Assembly (NCBI GenBank): GCA_001303665.1 | Contig: LJUF01000107.1 | Span: 1-14,199 of the forward strand | Length of the DNA stretch: 14,199 nt | Direction of reading: 5' to 3' | Source: Phycisphaerae bacterium SM23_33 | Lineage (GTDB): Bacteria; Planctomycetota; Phycisphaerae; SM23-33 | Part shown: one piece after another, positions 1 to 7,389 of the stretch | Numbering within the stretch: position 1 is the first letter of the stretch | Layout of the letters: the number at the start of each line of letters is the position of its first letter | Notes under the pieces: generated by a model | What the model saw: only the letters and a program-made list of their open reading frames with translations | Database searches by the model: none | Told to the model about the DNA's origin: nothing | Made by a program: the position numbers and the translations under genes

Positions 1-393
1 GGCTACCTGTCGCTGCTGCGGCCGGCGGCCGAGGGACCGGCCGAGGTCACCGGCCTGGGCTGGTTCCACCCGCGGGGGCGAAGCTACACCGGCTGCCTTT
101 TCGCCGATGCGTCCGGGGGCCGGCTGATGGGGGTCTCCACCCGCCACGGCGGGCACGAGTGGGTGGTCTACGACCTCAAGAGCGGCACCGCCCAGGCCGC
201 CGCCTTCGAGGTCAGCGGCCCGCAGCCCGTGTCGCTGGGCGGGGCCATGCTGTACGGCTCGGTGACGCGCGACGACGCCGGCAACTTCTACGTGGCCGGC
301 GCCCGGCCCCGCGAGGTCAAGGGCCTCCAACCCATCCTGCTTCAGGTCCGCCCGGGGCCGCAGCCGGCCGGGGCTTCGACCCTTCAGCCCTGA
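1..393 (+). CDS. C-terminal part of a beta-propeller-like protein (5' end outside window)
   Basis: The frame is open from the first base to the TGA at 391-393 and gives 130 residues, so this is the 3' end of a longer gene. Short beta-strand-like stretches alternate with Gly/Asp turns: 'GRLMGVSTRHGGHEWVVYD', then 'GGAMLYGSVTRDDAGNFYV' and 'LQPILLQVRPG'. This pattern is typical of the last blades of a WD40/NHL/PQQ-like beta-propeller, where a strand ends in 'YDL' or 'YVAG'. No catalytic motif is visible and no specific family can be named. The C-terminus ends in a short Pro/Ala/Gln-rich tail. The gene converges on the minus-strand gene that ends at 457, and a GC-rich palindrome lies between them. 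The coding call is good; the fold is an inference and the function is unknown. Confidence 0.7.
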   Translation, partial: GYLSLLRPAAEGPAEVTGLGWFHPRGRSYTGCLFADASGGRLMGVSTRHGGHEWVVYDLKSGTAQAAAFEVSGPQPVSLGGAMLYGSVTRDDAGNFYVAGARPREVKGLQPILLQVRPGPQPAGASTLQP

Positions 394-407
394 AGCCCCA
401 GGCCGAA

Positions 408-423
408 GCCGGGCACGCCCGGC
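408..423. terminator. GC-rich palindrome between convergent genes (possible bidirectional terminator)
   Basis: GCCGGGC (408-414) and GCCCGGC (417-423) form a perfect 7-bp inverted repeat around a 2-nt centre. It lies in the 63-nt gap between the stop codons of two convergent genes. A T-run is missing on both sides, so it is not a classical intrinsic terminator. Its position makes a bidirectional transcription barrier plausible, but in DNA this GC-rich short palindromes arise by chance. Confidence 0.3.
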
Positions 424-456
424 ATCGCCAGCTTGCCCCGTTTGAGCGGGCCGTCG

Positions 457-1527
457 TCAGTCGTCGAAAAAGTCGAGGTAGTCAATCCAGACCCCTTCGC
501 TCCAGCGCTGGCCTTTCGGGACCACCAGCTCGATGGTGACGGCCTCGGCCTCGGCCGCGGGCTGCGTGCTTGACCTGGCCGTGGCGGGCGAGCCGGCCGG
601 GCGGGCGGCCTCCTGCAAATCAATCTTCAGGTCGGCCCAATCCTTCGTGCCGATCCTCTGCGAAAAAATCTCCCTCCCCGCCAGGTACGCCTTCAGGATG
701 AAGTCGAAGCCGTAGCCCTTGGCCCCGATCCGCAGGAAGCGGCAGTGGCCCGGGTTGGCGGTGGTGATCTGCGTCGGGTGGCCCAGGCGAGCCAGGATCG
801 CCCGGTGCCATTTGTCGGCGTCCGGGCTGGTCTTGGCCTTGACCGGAACGCTGAACAATACCCCCTTGCGGCCGTCCACCTCATCCACGTATTTCATCCC
901 CGAGCGGTGCATGCGCCCCTGCCGGTTGTGGATCCAGTCCGGCCGGGCATCCTTTCGCCCGCCGACCAGCTTCCAGGCGTACAGCCCGTGCAGGCAGTGC
1001 AGGTCGCAGGTGACCTGGCTCATCCACAGGTCGTCGACCTGCCGGGGCGAGGTGAAGCGCTTGCCGGCGGCGGTCTTGGCGTACTGGGCCTTGGCCTGCC
1101 GGTGGGCCGCATCCACTCGCGCCAGCATGGCCTGGATCTGCCTGGCCGACGCCCGCACGTCCGCGGCCTTGCCGAACTCCAGCGTCCGCAGGGCGAGCGT
1201 GTAGTACACGGCGGCGTCTTCGGTCTCACCCAGCCGCTCCAGCGACGAGCCGATCAGCAGCAGCACGTCGGGCTTGCAGATGTCCTTCCAGATTTCCGCG
1301 TACCCGAAGTACGCCGCCCTGGCGTACTCGCCGCGCTGGTACAGCAGGCGCATGGCCTCGATGCCCTTGACGGTTCTGACGGTCGGGCCCTGCTGGGCGC
1401 GAACGTCCGGGCCGATCAGCAGCCCCGCGGCCAGAGCCAGCAGCAGCCCGCGGGCCGCGGCCGGGCGCGGGGCTCGATTTCCCGCCCGGCCGTGACGGGA
1501 CGGCGGCGGATCTGTCCATCGTCGCAT
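457..1527 (-). CDS. secreted helical-repeat plus beta-sandwich protein, paralog 2 of a tandem pair
   Basis: This encodes a 356-aa protein of unknown function. I chose the ATG at 1527 because GGGAGGA (1541-1535) sits 7 nt upstream. A GTG at 1557 directly follows the upstream stop and is less likely. The N-terminus is Arg-rich, followed by the hydrophobic stretch LLLALAAGLLIG and a probable cleavage after VRA (residue 44), so export is predicted. Residues 55-150 look like paired TPR-type helices ('EAMRLLYQRGEYARAAYFGY', 'GETEDAAVYYTLAL'). Residues 152-172 carry the block TAAGKRF.SP.QV.DLWMSQV, shared with the upstream gene. The C-terminal third is beta-rich ('FLRIGAKGYGFDFILKAYL', 'DWADLKIDL') and ends in WIDYLDFFDD. 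It is interrupted by a Pro/Ala/Ser/Thr-rich insert after the DLKIDLQEA segment. The domain resembles a sugar-binding jelly roll in general pattern only. Confidence 0.85.
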   Translation of the reverse strand: MRRWTDPPPSRHGRAGNRAPRPAAARGLLLALAAGLLIGPDVRAQQGPTVRTVKGIEAMRLLYQRGEYARAAYFGYAEIWKDICKPDVLLLIGSSLERLGETEDAAVYYTLALRTLEFGKAADVRASARQIQAMLARVDAAHRQAKAQYAKTAAGKRFTSPRQVDDLWMSQVTCDLHCLHGLYAWKLVGGRKDARPDWIHNRQGRMHRSGMKYVDEVDGRKGVLFSVPVKAKTSPDADKWHRAILARLGHPTQITTANPGHCRFLRIGAKGYGFDFILKAYLAGREIFSQRIGTKDWADLKIDLQEAARPAGSPATARSSTQPAAEAEAVTIELVVPKGQRWSEGVWIDYLDFFDD

Positions 1528-1557
1528 CGCTGCTTCCTCCCATGGCGGTGCGGGCAC

Positions 1558-2619
1558 TCAATCTTCAAAAAAATCAACGTAATCGAAGTAGGCGCCTTCG
1601 TAGTACGGGTGCCGGCCGCCGGCGGCGTTCTCCACCACGACCTCCACGTCCTTTCCCCTGAATTCGCCCAGATCGACCTTCAGGTCGGTCCATCGCCGAC
1701 CGGCGATGGCCTGCGTCAGCAGCAGCTTCTCGCCGACGCGGACGTTCAGGACGAAGTCCGCCTTGTCCTGCGAGGCCGCGACCTCGCACGTCGGGCAGGA
1801 CCAGATGGCCGGCGAGGTCCCGATCCGCAGGAAATTGCCCTTGCCCGTGTTTCGCATCGTCAGCCGGGCGGGCTTCTTCTCCTTCCAGTTGGGGTTGGTC
1901 TTCAGGATCCCCTTTCTGCCGCCCGCGGCCTCGACGAAGGCCGCGCCCGAGGCGTGGCGCTCGGCGAAGGGCTGCGGGCCTTTGAGGGTGTACGGCGACT
2001 TGAAGTTCGTCTCGCCCCCGGGCGGCGGCTGGACATAGGCGCACAGGTTCCGATCGAACTGCCACCCCTTCTTGATGGCGTCCAGCACGAACGCGCCGGG
2101 GTGCCCCAGCATCTCCAGCGTCAGCTTCGTCACCGTCACCTGGGTCATCCACAGGTCGCTGACCTGCTCAGGGCTGACGAACTTCTTGCCGGCCGCCGTG
2201 GCCAGGTACGCCTTCGCCAGCCGCGGCCCCTCCGTGTCCAGCCGCTTCAGCCTCCCCCGGCAGTCCGCTGCCATCTTCACGGCCTCGGGCTCCTCCTGCT
2301 TGCCGGCCTCGCGGATGGTGCGCAGACACATCTGATACATCACGACCGCGCGCTGCTTCTCGCCGAGCCCCTCCTGGCATCGGCCCAGCAGGTACTCCGC
2401 CTCGAAGTTGTCCGTGGTCCGGTACAGCATGGCCAGCAGGGCGTACCGGACCTTCAGGTAATCGCCCTGCCGGACCATCATCCGGGCGGCCTCGATCGGG
2501 GAGATCTTCATCTCCTGCCGGCCGGATTGCCCGGCCGCCGGACACACCGCCATCAGGCTCAGGCCGGCGACCAGGCCCGCCGCCGGCAGCAGGGCGAGAA
2601 TGGTCCCGCCGTGCCTCAT
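1558..2619 (-). CDS. secreted helical-repeat plus beta-sandwich protein, paralog 1 of a tandem pair
   Basis: This encodes a 353-aa protein of unknown function. The ATG at 2619 is preceded by GAAGGGAGAAGGA, a strong ribosome-binding sequence, which favours it over the start 11 codons upstream. Residues 6-30 form a signal peptide (ILALLPAAGLVAGLSLMAV, cleavage near PAAG-QS). Residues 40-135 are TPR-like helices ('IEAARMMVRQGDYLKVRYAL', 'EAEYLLGRCQEGLGEKQRAV'). Residues 141-162 hold TAAGKKF.SPEQV.DLWMTQV, nearly identical to the next gene. The C-terminal half is beta-rich: GNFLRIGT, a CPTC pair, 'ADFVLNVRVGEKLLLTQAI', 'WTDLKVDLGEFRGKDVEVVV', ending YFDYVDFFED. The repeated exposed, paired strands and acidic end suggest a galactose-binding-like jelly roll with possible carbohydrate or cell-surface binding; this is inference. 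The downstream paralog starts 30 nt after this stop, so the two are very likely co-transcribed. Confidence 0.87.
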   Translation of the reverse strand: MRHGGTILALLPAAGLVAGLSLMAVCPAAGQSGRQEMKISPIEAARMMVRQGDYLKVRYALLAMLYRTTDNFEAEYLLGRCQEGLGEKQRAVVMYQMCLRTIREAGKQEEPEAVKMAADCRGRLKRLDTEGPRLAKAYLATAAGKKFVSPEQVSDLWMTQVTVTKLTLEMLGHPGAFVLDAIKKGWQFDRNLCAYVQPPPGGETNFKSPYTLKGPQPFAERHASGAAFVEAAGGRKGILKTNPNWKEKKPARLTMRNTGKGNFLRIGTSPAIWSCPTCEVAASQDKADFVLNVRVGEKLLLTQAIAGRRWTDLKVDLGEFRGKDVEVVVENAAGGRHPYYEGAYFDYVDFFED

Positions 2620-2650
2620 GTCCTTCTCCCTTCGGATGCTTGCAGACGCC

Positions 2651-2656
2651 AATATA
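2651..2656 (-). promoter_or_regulatory. possible -10 element upstream of the secreted paralog pair
   Basis: On the minus strand TATATT (2656-2651) matches five of six bases of the sigma70 -10 box. It would start transcription near 2644, about 25 nt upstream of the ATG at 2619 and with the ribosome-binding site inside the leader. I see no good -35 hexamer at the usual distance, so the pair may instead be read through from the phosphodiesterase gene, which ends 85 nt upstream. Confidence 0.3.
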
Positions 2657-2704
2657 GCCGATGTGACAGGCGTTATGCGAGGTCAGGGCCGCCGGGGGCC
2701 GAAG

Positions 2705-3199
2705 TCAGCTCAGCTCGAGGTGCTCCAGGGTGTCGGCGTCGGTGTCCAGCAGGGCGGCGGTGCGGCGCTGGGCGTGGTGCAGGGCCCCGGGGTTGATGAT
2801 GCGGACGCGCTGGATCCGCTCGTCCCGGATCGCATGCGTGTGCCCGTGGCAGACGTAGGGGAAGCGTCCCTCGGCCGCCAGGGCCCGTACGAGCAGGGCG
2901 TTGCTGCCGTGGGTGGCGGCCAGGTAGGACCCCCCGCCGATGGGAACGAGGATGGTGTCGAGGCTGAAATGGACGCCCTTTTCCTGGGCCCGGGCTTGCA
3001 GGCGATCGAGGTGGCGGTCCATGTTTCCGGCCACCGCGTAGGCGGGCACGCCCGCCCCGGCCAGCGCGTCGACACACTCGGCCGAGCCGATGTCGCCGCA
3101 GTGCACGATGGCCTGGGCCCCGCGCCCGACAAGCAGCTCCACCGCCTGCCGCAGCCGATCTGCCTTACCGTGCGAATCGGAGACAATGCCGATCTTCAT
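2705..3199 (-). CDS. YfcE/MJ0936-type metallophosphoesterase (calcineurin-like phosphodiesterase)
   Basis: This 164-aa protein has the full set of metal-binding motifs of the small calcineurin-like phosphodiesterases, in order: DSH (8-10), GD (35-36), GN-D (58-61), THG (96-98), GHTH (119-122) and NPGA (136-139). The family binds two divalent metal ions, usually Mn, and cleaves phosphodiester bonds in vitro; the natural substrate is usually unknown. The length is typical (about 160-185 aa). The ATG at 3199 has AGGAAGG 4 nt upstream, which decides the start over an in-frame one 25 codons earlier. No signal peptide or membrane span is seen, so it is cytoplasmic. It is the first gene of a minus-strand group and is divergent from the zinc-ribbon/hemB unit. 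The family assignment is firm; the cellular role is unknown. Confidence 0.93.
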   Translation of the reverse strand: MKIGIVSDSHGKADRLRQAVELLVGRGAQAIVHCGDIGSAECVDALAGAGVPAYAVAGNMDRHLDRLQARAQEKGVHFSLDTILVPIGGGSYLAATHGSNALLVRALAAEGRFPYVCHGHTHAIRDERIQRVRIINPGALHHAQRRTAALLDTDADTLEHLELS

Positions 3200-3337
3200 C
3201 GCGCCTTCCTGCCGGATATCTTTTACACAATTTGGCGGGCCCGGACGAGCATTCCCTAACCGGGTCGGCGGCAACGACCTGCGGCCAGCAACGGGCGCCT
3301 CGCCCGGGCCGCGTTTGCCGGCGCGGGGGGCGGGGCT

Positions 3338-3366
3338 TTGCCCTCGGGCGCGGCCGCGGGTATGAT
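3338..3366 (+). promoter_or_regulatory. sigma70-like promoter with start point on the GTG of the zinc-ribbon gene
   Basis: TTGCCC (3338-3343, four of six to TTGACA) and TATGAT (3361-3366, five of six to TATAAT) are separated by exactly 17 bp. The expected start point is about 7 nt after the -10 box, at 3373, which is the G of the proposed GTG start codon. This suggests a leaderless transcript for the zinc-ribbon/hemB operon. The call rests on spacing and consensus alone. Confidence 0.55.
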
Positions 3367-3372
3367 TGGCGC

Positions 3373-3684
3373 GTGTTCCCGGGTAAGGACAAGCCGCTGG
3401 AAGACAAGGAGTTCCCCGACGAGGCCGACCTGGCGGAAGACGAGCAGGAGATGGTTCTGCTTTCGCGGTGCCCGGCCTGCGGGGAGCTGATCTACGAAGA
3501 CGCGCAGCAATGCCCGCACTGCAAGGAATGGATCGTCCCGCCGGGGCAGCTCTGGCGGCAGAGCCGAAGGTGGTACGTTCGGGCCGGGCTGTACCTGGCC
3601 AAGACGATCCTGATTAACTGGATCGTGTGGCTGATCCTCGGCGCCATCGCCGTGATGGCCACGATCTGGGGGCTGGCGAGATGA
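3373..3684 (+). CDS. small zinc-ribbon membrane protein
   Basis: The proposed product has 103 residues from the GTG at 3373. Its acidic N-terminus (PLEDKEFPDEADLAEDEQE) is followed by a rubredoxin-like zinc ribbon, CPAC (33-36) and CPHC (47-50). A Trp/Arg-rich linker leads to one hydrophobic segment (about 78-101), ending in a short Arg tail. The expected arrangement is a zinc knuckle on the cytoplasmic side of a single-span inner-membrane protein. The frame is open further upstream to 3232, but that part is Arg/Gly-rich and looks non-coding. No ribosome-binding site precedes the GTG; instead a promoter ends 6 nt upstream, consistent with leaderless translation. ATG at 3451 is an alternative start but would remove the acidic region. 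The stop overlaps the hemB start as ATGA, so the two are coupled. The specific function is unknown; similar small zinc-ribbon proteins are, to my knowledge, common in planctomycetes. Confidence 0.72.
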   Translation: MFPGKDKPLEDKEFPDEADLAEDEQEMVLLSRCPACGELIYEDAQQCPHCKEWIVPPGQLWRQSRRWYVRAGLYLAKTILINWIVWLILGAIAVMATIWGLAR

Positions 3685-4673
3685 ACCTGGGGTATCCGAC
3701 GCGGCGCTTGCGCCGGCTGCGATACAACCCGACGCTTCGGGCGATGCTGGCGGGCGTGCGGCTGAGCGTGGAGGAGCTGATCGCGCCGATCTTCGCGCAC
3801 GAGACGCTCGACCGTCGGCGAGAGATCTCCACCATGCCCCATCAGTTCCAGCGGCCGGTGGCCGACGCCGCCGAATACGCCGCCGCCCTGGCCGGAAAGG
3901 GCATCCGGGCGGTGCTGATCTTCGGCATCCCCGCCCGCAAGGACGCCGCCGGCAGCGGCGCCTGGGACGACCAGGGCATCGCCCAGCAAGCCATCCGCGC
4001 CATCAAGTCGGCCGCCCCCCAGCTGCTGGTCATCGCCGACACCTGCCTGTGCGAGTACACCGACCACGGCCACTGCGGCCCGCTGACCGGCGCCGCCGGC
4101 GGGGCCGACGTGGACAACGACGCGGCCCTGGCCGCCCTGGCCCGCACCGCCGTCTCGCAGGCCCGGGCCGGGGCCGACGTGGTCGCCCCCTCGGCCATGA
4201 TGGACGGGCAGGTGCGGGCCATCCGCACCGCCCTGGACTCCGCCGGCCTGGAGCGCACCCCCATCCTCGCCTACGCCGTCAAGTTCGCCAGCGCCCTGTA
4301 CGGGCCCTTCCGGGCGGCGGCCGAGTCCGCCCCCGCCTTCGGCGACCGCCGCAGCTACCAGATGGACCCCCTCTCGCCCCGGCAGATCCTCGCCGAGGCC
4401 GGCGCCGACCTCGCCGAGGGGGCCGACATGCTCATGGTAAAGCCCGCCGCGGCCTACCTCGACGTGATTTCGGCCGTCTCGGCCGCTCTGGACGCCCCGC
4501 TGGCTGCATATCATACCAGTGGTGAGTACGCGATGATCAAGTTGGCCGCCGCCGCCGGGGCCATCGACGAAAAGCGGGCGGCCATGGAGGTGACCTCGGC
4601 CATCAAGCGGGCCGGGGCGGACCTGATCATCAGCTATTTTGCAGAGGATCTGGCCGGCTGGCTGCGGGAATGA
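3681..4673 (+). CDS. hemB: porphobilinogen synthase (delta-aminolevulinic acid dehydratase)
   Basis: HemB condenses two 5-aminolevulinate molecules to porphobilinogen, the first common step toward heme, siroheme and other tetrapyrroles, in the cytoplasm. The 330-aa length is normal. The catalytic lysines are visible: K201 in YAVKFASALYGPF and K254 in MLMVKPAAAYLD. The metal site has three cysteines in CLCEYTDHGHC (C122, C124, C132), the pattern of zinc-dependent enzymes rather than the aspartate-rich magnesium type. Other conserved blocks are APSAMMDGQV (169-178) and HTSGEYAMI. The ATG at 3681 overlaps the previous stop by four bases (ATGA) and has a G-run 8 nt upstream, so translation is probably coupled to the zinc-ribbon gene. 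No other tetrapyrrole gene is in the window. Confidence 0.97.
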   Translation: MNLGYPTRRLRRLRYNPTLRAMLAGVRLSVEELIAPIFAHETLDRRREISTMPHQFQRPVADAAEYAAALAGKGIRAVLIFGIPARKDAAGSGAWDDQGIAQQAIRAIKSAAPQLLVIADTCLCEYTDHGHCGPLTGAAGGADVDNDAALAALARTAVSQARAGADVVAPSAMMDGQVRAIRTALDSAGLERTPILAYAVKFASALYGPFRAAAESAPAFGDRRSYQMDPLSPRQILAEAGADLAEGADMLMVKPAAAYLDVISAVSAALDAPLAAYHTSGEYAMIKLAAAAGAIDEKRAAMEVTSAIKRAGADLIISYFAEDLAGWLRE

Positions 4674-4704
4674 AAGGTTTTTTGGCCGGGCGGGCAGTTG
4701 GGAT

Positions 4705-4733
4705 TTGACTTTCGGGCCCGGCGGGGGTGAAAT
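4705..4733 (+). promoter_or_regulatory. sigma70-like promoter for the glycogen cluster
   Basis: TTGACT (4705-4710, five of six) and TGAAAT (4728-4733, four of six) are separated by 17 bp in the 89-nt gap after hemB. The expected start point near 4740 lies upstream of the AAGGG ribosome-binding site (4749-4753) and the ATG at 4763. It lies downstream of the alternative GTG at 4727, so it also supports 4763 as the true start. It would let the alpha-glucan genes be expressed independently of hemB. Confidence 0.5.
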
Positions 4734-4762
4734 TGGCAGCAGGGCTGCAAGGGAACAAGGCC

Positions 4763-6097
4763 ATGAAGGTCTTTATGCTGGGTTGGGAATTCCCGCCTTA
4801 CATCAGCGGCGGGCTCGGCACCGCCTGCTACGGGCTGACCCGGGGTCTGGACGAGGTCGGCGTGAAGGTGCTGTTCGTGCTGCCGACCGCCCTGCCTCAG
4901 GGCGCGGGACAGGCCGGACCGGCCGCGGTGTCGGTGGTCTCGGCGGGGCCGAAGACCAAGGGCGGCGCGGAAGAGAAGGGCCAGGGCGTTTTTGAACACA
5001 TGGAGATGCGTGTGCTTCCGGCGGTGTTGCAGGCGTACGGCCAGCCGGCGGATTACGCCAAGGCGGTGGAGAAGCTGCGGCGGCTGCAGGCGAAGGGCCA
5101 GTGGAAGGCGGCGGGCATCTCGATTCCGATCGGGGCGCTCGCCCCCGGCGCCCTGGCCGGCGGCTACCGCGGCGACCTGATGGGGCAGGTGCGGCGGTAC
5201 GCCACGCTGGCGGCGCAGCTGGCGCTGGAGGAGAAGTTCGACGTCATCCACGCCCACGACTGGATGACCTACCCGGCCGGTCTGACCGTGGCCGCGCTCA
5301 CCGGCAAGCCGCTGGCGGTGCACGTGCACTCCACCGAGTTCGATCGCTCCGGCGAGCACGTCCATCAGCAGGTGTACGACATCGAGCGGGCCGGCATGCA
5401 CGGGGCCGACTGCGTCATCTGCGTCAGCCACCTGACCCGCAGCATCGTGCTGGGCCGCTACGGCGTGCCCGCGGAGAAGGTGCAGGTCGTGTACAACGCC
5501 GTGGACCCGCCCAAGGGCGGGGACTTCGACGTCACCCCCATCCGCCGCGACGAGAAGATCGTGCTGTTCCTGGGGCGAATCACCATGCAGAAAGGCCCGG
5601 AGTACTTCCTCCGGGCGGCCAAGAAGGTGGTGGAAAAGTACAAGAAGGTGCGTTTCGTCATCACCGGCAGCGGCGACCTGATCGGCAGCGCCGTGGAGCT
5701 GACGGCCGCCCTGAGCCTGGGACGGTACGTCACCTTCACCGGCTTCCTGCGCGGCGACGACGTGGACCGGGTGTTCCGCATGGCCGACCTGTACGTCATG
5801 CCCAGCGTCTCCGAGCCCTTCGGCATCGCCCCGCTGGAGGCCCTGTCCCACAACGTGCCGGTCATCATCTCCAAGCAGTCGGGCGTCTCGGAGGTGCTCA
5901 CCCACGTGCTCAAGGTGGACTTCTGGGACGTGGACGAGATGGCCAACAAGATCCTGGCCGTGCTGCGCCACCCGCCGCTGCAGCGGGTGCTCCGCGAGCA
6001 GGGGCAAATCGAGCTCCGCAAGCTCTCCTGGCGCGACGCAGCCCAAAGGTGCAAGGTAATCTACGAGCAGCTGGCCGGCGCGGCAAGCGTTGCCTGA
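4763..6097 (+). CDS. glycogen-synthase-like GT-B glycosyltransferase (GT4/GT5 type)
   Basis: This 444-aa enzyme has two Rossmann-like domains. The N-terminal domain starts KVFMLGWEFPPYISGGLG, the glycine-rich nucleotide-sugar entry loop of glycogen and starch synthases. HAHDW (163-167) and HSTEFDR (189-195) follow. The C-terminal domain has GRITMQKGPEYF (271-282) and SEPFGIAPLEAL, where E351 and E359 form the E-x7-E motif that contacts the nucleotide sugar. Such enzymes extend alpha-1,4-glucan from ADP- or UDP-glucose; the donor cannot be decided from sequence. Residues 45-75 are a low-complexity Gly/Ala/Lys loop. ATG at 4763 has AAGGG 9 nt upstream. The GH57 gene starts 37 nt after the stop, and GH133 follows it, which strongly supports a role in glucan storage. 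A different hexosyltransferase activity remains possible. Confidence 0.88.
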   Translation: MKVFMLGWEFPPYISGGLGTACYGLTRGLDEVGVKVLFVLPTALPQGAGQAGPAAVSVVSAGPKTKGGAEEKGQGVFEHMEMRVLPAVLQAYGQPADYAKAVEKLRRLQAKGQWKAAGISIPIGALAPGALAGGYRGDLMGQVRRYATLAAQLALEEKFDVIHAHDWMTYPAGLTVAALTGKPLAVHVHSTEFDRSGEHVHQQVYDIERAGMHGADCVICVSHLTRSIVLGRYGVPAEKVQVVYNAVDPPKGGDFDVTPIRRDEKIVLFLGRITMQKGPEYFLRAAKKVVEKYKKVRFVITGSGDLIGSAVELTAALSLGRYVTFTGFLRGDDVDRVFRMADLYVMPSVSEPFGIAPLEALSHNVPVIISKQSGVSEVLTHVLKVDFWDVDEMANKILAVLRHPPLQRVLREQGQIELRKLSWRDAAQRCKVIYEQLAGAASVA

Positions 6098-6134
6098 TTC
6101 CCGCCCGCCCGGGCAGCAGCAGACGGATCTCGCC

Positions 6135-7331
6135 ATGGCTTCGGTGGTCTTCTACTTCCAGGTGCATCAGCCTTTCCGCCTGAGGCGGTACAGCGTCTTC
6201 GACAGCGGCACGAACTATTTCGACGAGCAGTCCAACGCCCGCGTCTGCCAGAAGGTGGCCTCGAAGTGCTACCTGCCCACCAACGCCGTCATCGCCGAGC
6301 TGATCCGCGCCCACCAGGGCCGATTCAAGGTCAGCTACTCCATCACCGGAATGGCCATCGAGCAGTTCCGCCGCTACGCCCCGGAGGTGCTGGTGAGCTT
6401 CCAGGAGCTGGCGGCCACCGGCTGCGTGGAGTTCATCGCCGAGACCTACCACCATTCGCTGGCGTTCCTGTACCACCGGGACGAGTTCATGGACCAGGTC
6501 CAGATGCACCGGCGGCTGGTGGAGGACGTCTTCGGCCAGCGGCCGCGGGTGTTCCGCAACACCGAGCTGACCTACAACAACGACGTGGCCAAGCTGGCCG
6601 AGGAGATGGGCTTTGACGTCATCCTCAGCGAAGGCGCCGACCACGTGCTGGGCTACCGCAGCCCCAACTTCCTGTACGTGCCCCCCAACTGCCGCCGGCT
6701 GGCGCTGCTGCTGAAAAACTATCGCCTCAGCGACGACATCGCCTTCCGCTTCGGCAACCGGGGCTGGTCGGAGTGGCCCCTGACGGCCGGAAAGTTCGCC
6801 CGCTGGGTCGACCAGATCAACGGCAACGGCTACGTCTGCAACCTCTTCATGGACTACGAGACCTTCGGCGAGCACCAGTGGGCCGACACCGGCATCTTCG
6901 ACTTCCTGCGGGCGCTGCCGGGGAAGGTCATGGGCATCGGCGACAACGACTTCCTCACCATCTCGGAGGCCGCCGCGCGATACCCCGCCTCCGGCGAGCT
7001 GGACGTGCCCCACATGATCTCCTGGGCCGACATCGAGCGCGACATCTCCGCCTGGCTGGGCAACTCCATGCAGGCCAACGCCCTGTACGAGCTGTACGCC
7101 CTGGCCGACGACGTCCGCGCCTCGGAAGACCCCCAGCTGATCGAGGATTGGCGAAAGCTCCAGATCTCCGACCACTTCTACTACATGTGCACCAAATACT
7201 TCGCCGACGGCGACGTGCACAAGTACTTCAACCCCTACGAGTCCCCCTACGACTCCTACATCAACTACATGAACATCCTGGATTCGGTCCGCGCCCGACT
7301 GGCCCGGGCCAAGTCCGCCCGGGCCGGATGA
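6135..7331 (+). CDS. GH57 family alpha-glucan hydrolase or transferase (MJ1611-like alpha-amylase type)
   Basis: This 398-aa single-domain protein begins ASVVFYFQVHQPFRLRRY, the GH57 region I (HQP at 11-13). FRNTELTYNN carries E144, the expected catalytic nucleophile, and LFMDYETFGEHQW carries D240, the expected acid/base. PHMISWADIERDISAWLGN is a late block typical of the short GH57 group that is often annotated as alpha-amylase. Retaining GH57 enzymes act on alpha-1,4 or alpha-1,6 bonds as amylases, 4-alpha-glucanotransferases or branching enzymes; sequence alone does not settle which. There is no signal peptide, so it works on cytoplasmic glucan. ATG at 6135 was preferred to a TTG at 6090 because the conserved domain starts right there; the ribosome-binding site is weak, and coupling to the preceding gene is likely. 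It could supply branching activity, since no GH13 branching enzyme is seen here. Confidence 0.93.
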   Translation: MASVVFYFQVHQPFRLRRYSVFDSGTNYFDEQSNARVCQKVASKCYLPTNAVIAELIRAHQGRFKVSYSITGMAIEQFRRYAPEVLVSFQELAATGCVEFIAETYHHSLAFLYHRDEFMDQVQMHRRLVEDVFGQRPRVFRNTELTYNNDVAKLAEEMGFDVILSEGADHVLGYRSPNFLYVPPNCRRLALLLKNYRLSDDIAFRFGNRGWSEWPLTAGKFARWVDQINGNGYVCNLFMDYETFGEHQWADTGIFDFLRALPGKVMGIGDNDFLTISEAAARYPASGELDVPHMISWADIERDISAWLGNSMQANALYELYALADDVRASEDPQLIEDWRKLQISDHFYYMCTKYFADGDVHKYFNPYESPYDSYINYMNILDSVRARLARAKSARAG

Positions 7332-7389
7332 GCCCTGACGGCGCCGCGGCAACGCCGACCGGGCCGCCCGGCTGCAGATGGCCAGGGCT
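7331..7389 (+). other. possible three-way-junction RNA structure between the GH57 and GH133 genes
   Basis: AGCCCTG (7331-7337) pairs perfectly with CAGGGCT (7383-7389). Inside lie two further hairpins: CGGCG/CGCCG (7339-7343 with 7353-7357, 9-nt loop) and CCGGG/CCCGG (7359-7363 with 7367-7371, 3-nt loop). A short TTT follows. Together they fill most of the 102-nt gap. It could act as a processing or attenuation element tuning the debranching enzyme relative to the upstream genes, or be a chance product of GC-rich sequence. Confidence 0.3.

Noticed and set aside
2536..2560. Lipoprotein cleavage box in the signal peptide of the first secreted paralog (MAVC)
   Set aside because: The residue before Cys is Val rather than Gly, Ala or Ser, so it does not fit a lipobox; ordinary signal peptidase cleavage is more likely.
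745..2796. A 683-codon plus-strand open frame opposite the two secreted paralogs
   Set aside because: It has shadow-type composition (Arg/Pro/Leu/Gln/His) and no ribosome-binding site or domain. The opposite strand carries genes with signal peptides, good ribosome-binding sites and mutual similarity.
4678..4683. T-run after hemB as an intrinsic terminator
   Set aside because: No convincing stem precedes the TTTTTT; only weak GGC/GCC pairings were found.
3492..6136. Two long minus-strand open frames opposite hemB and the glycosyltransferase
   Set aside because: They are antisense shadows with Gly/Val/His-rich translation; the plus strand has unambiguous family motifs.
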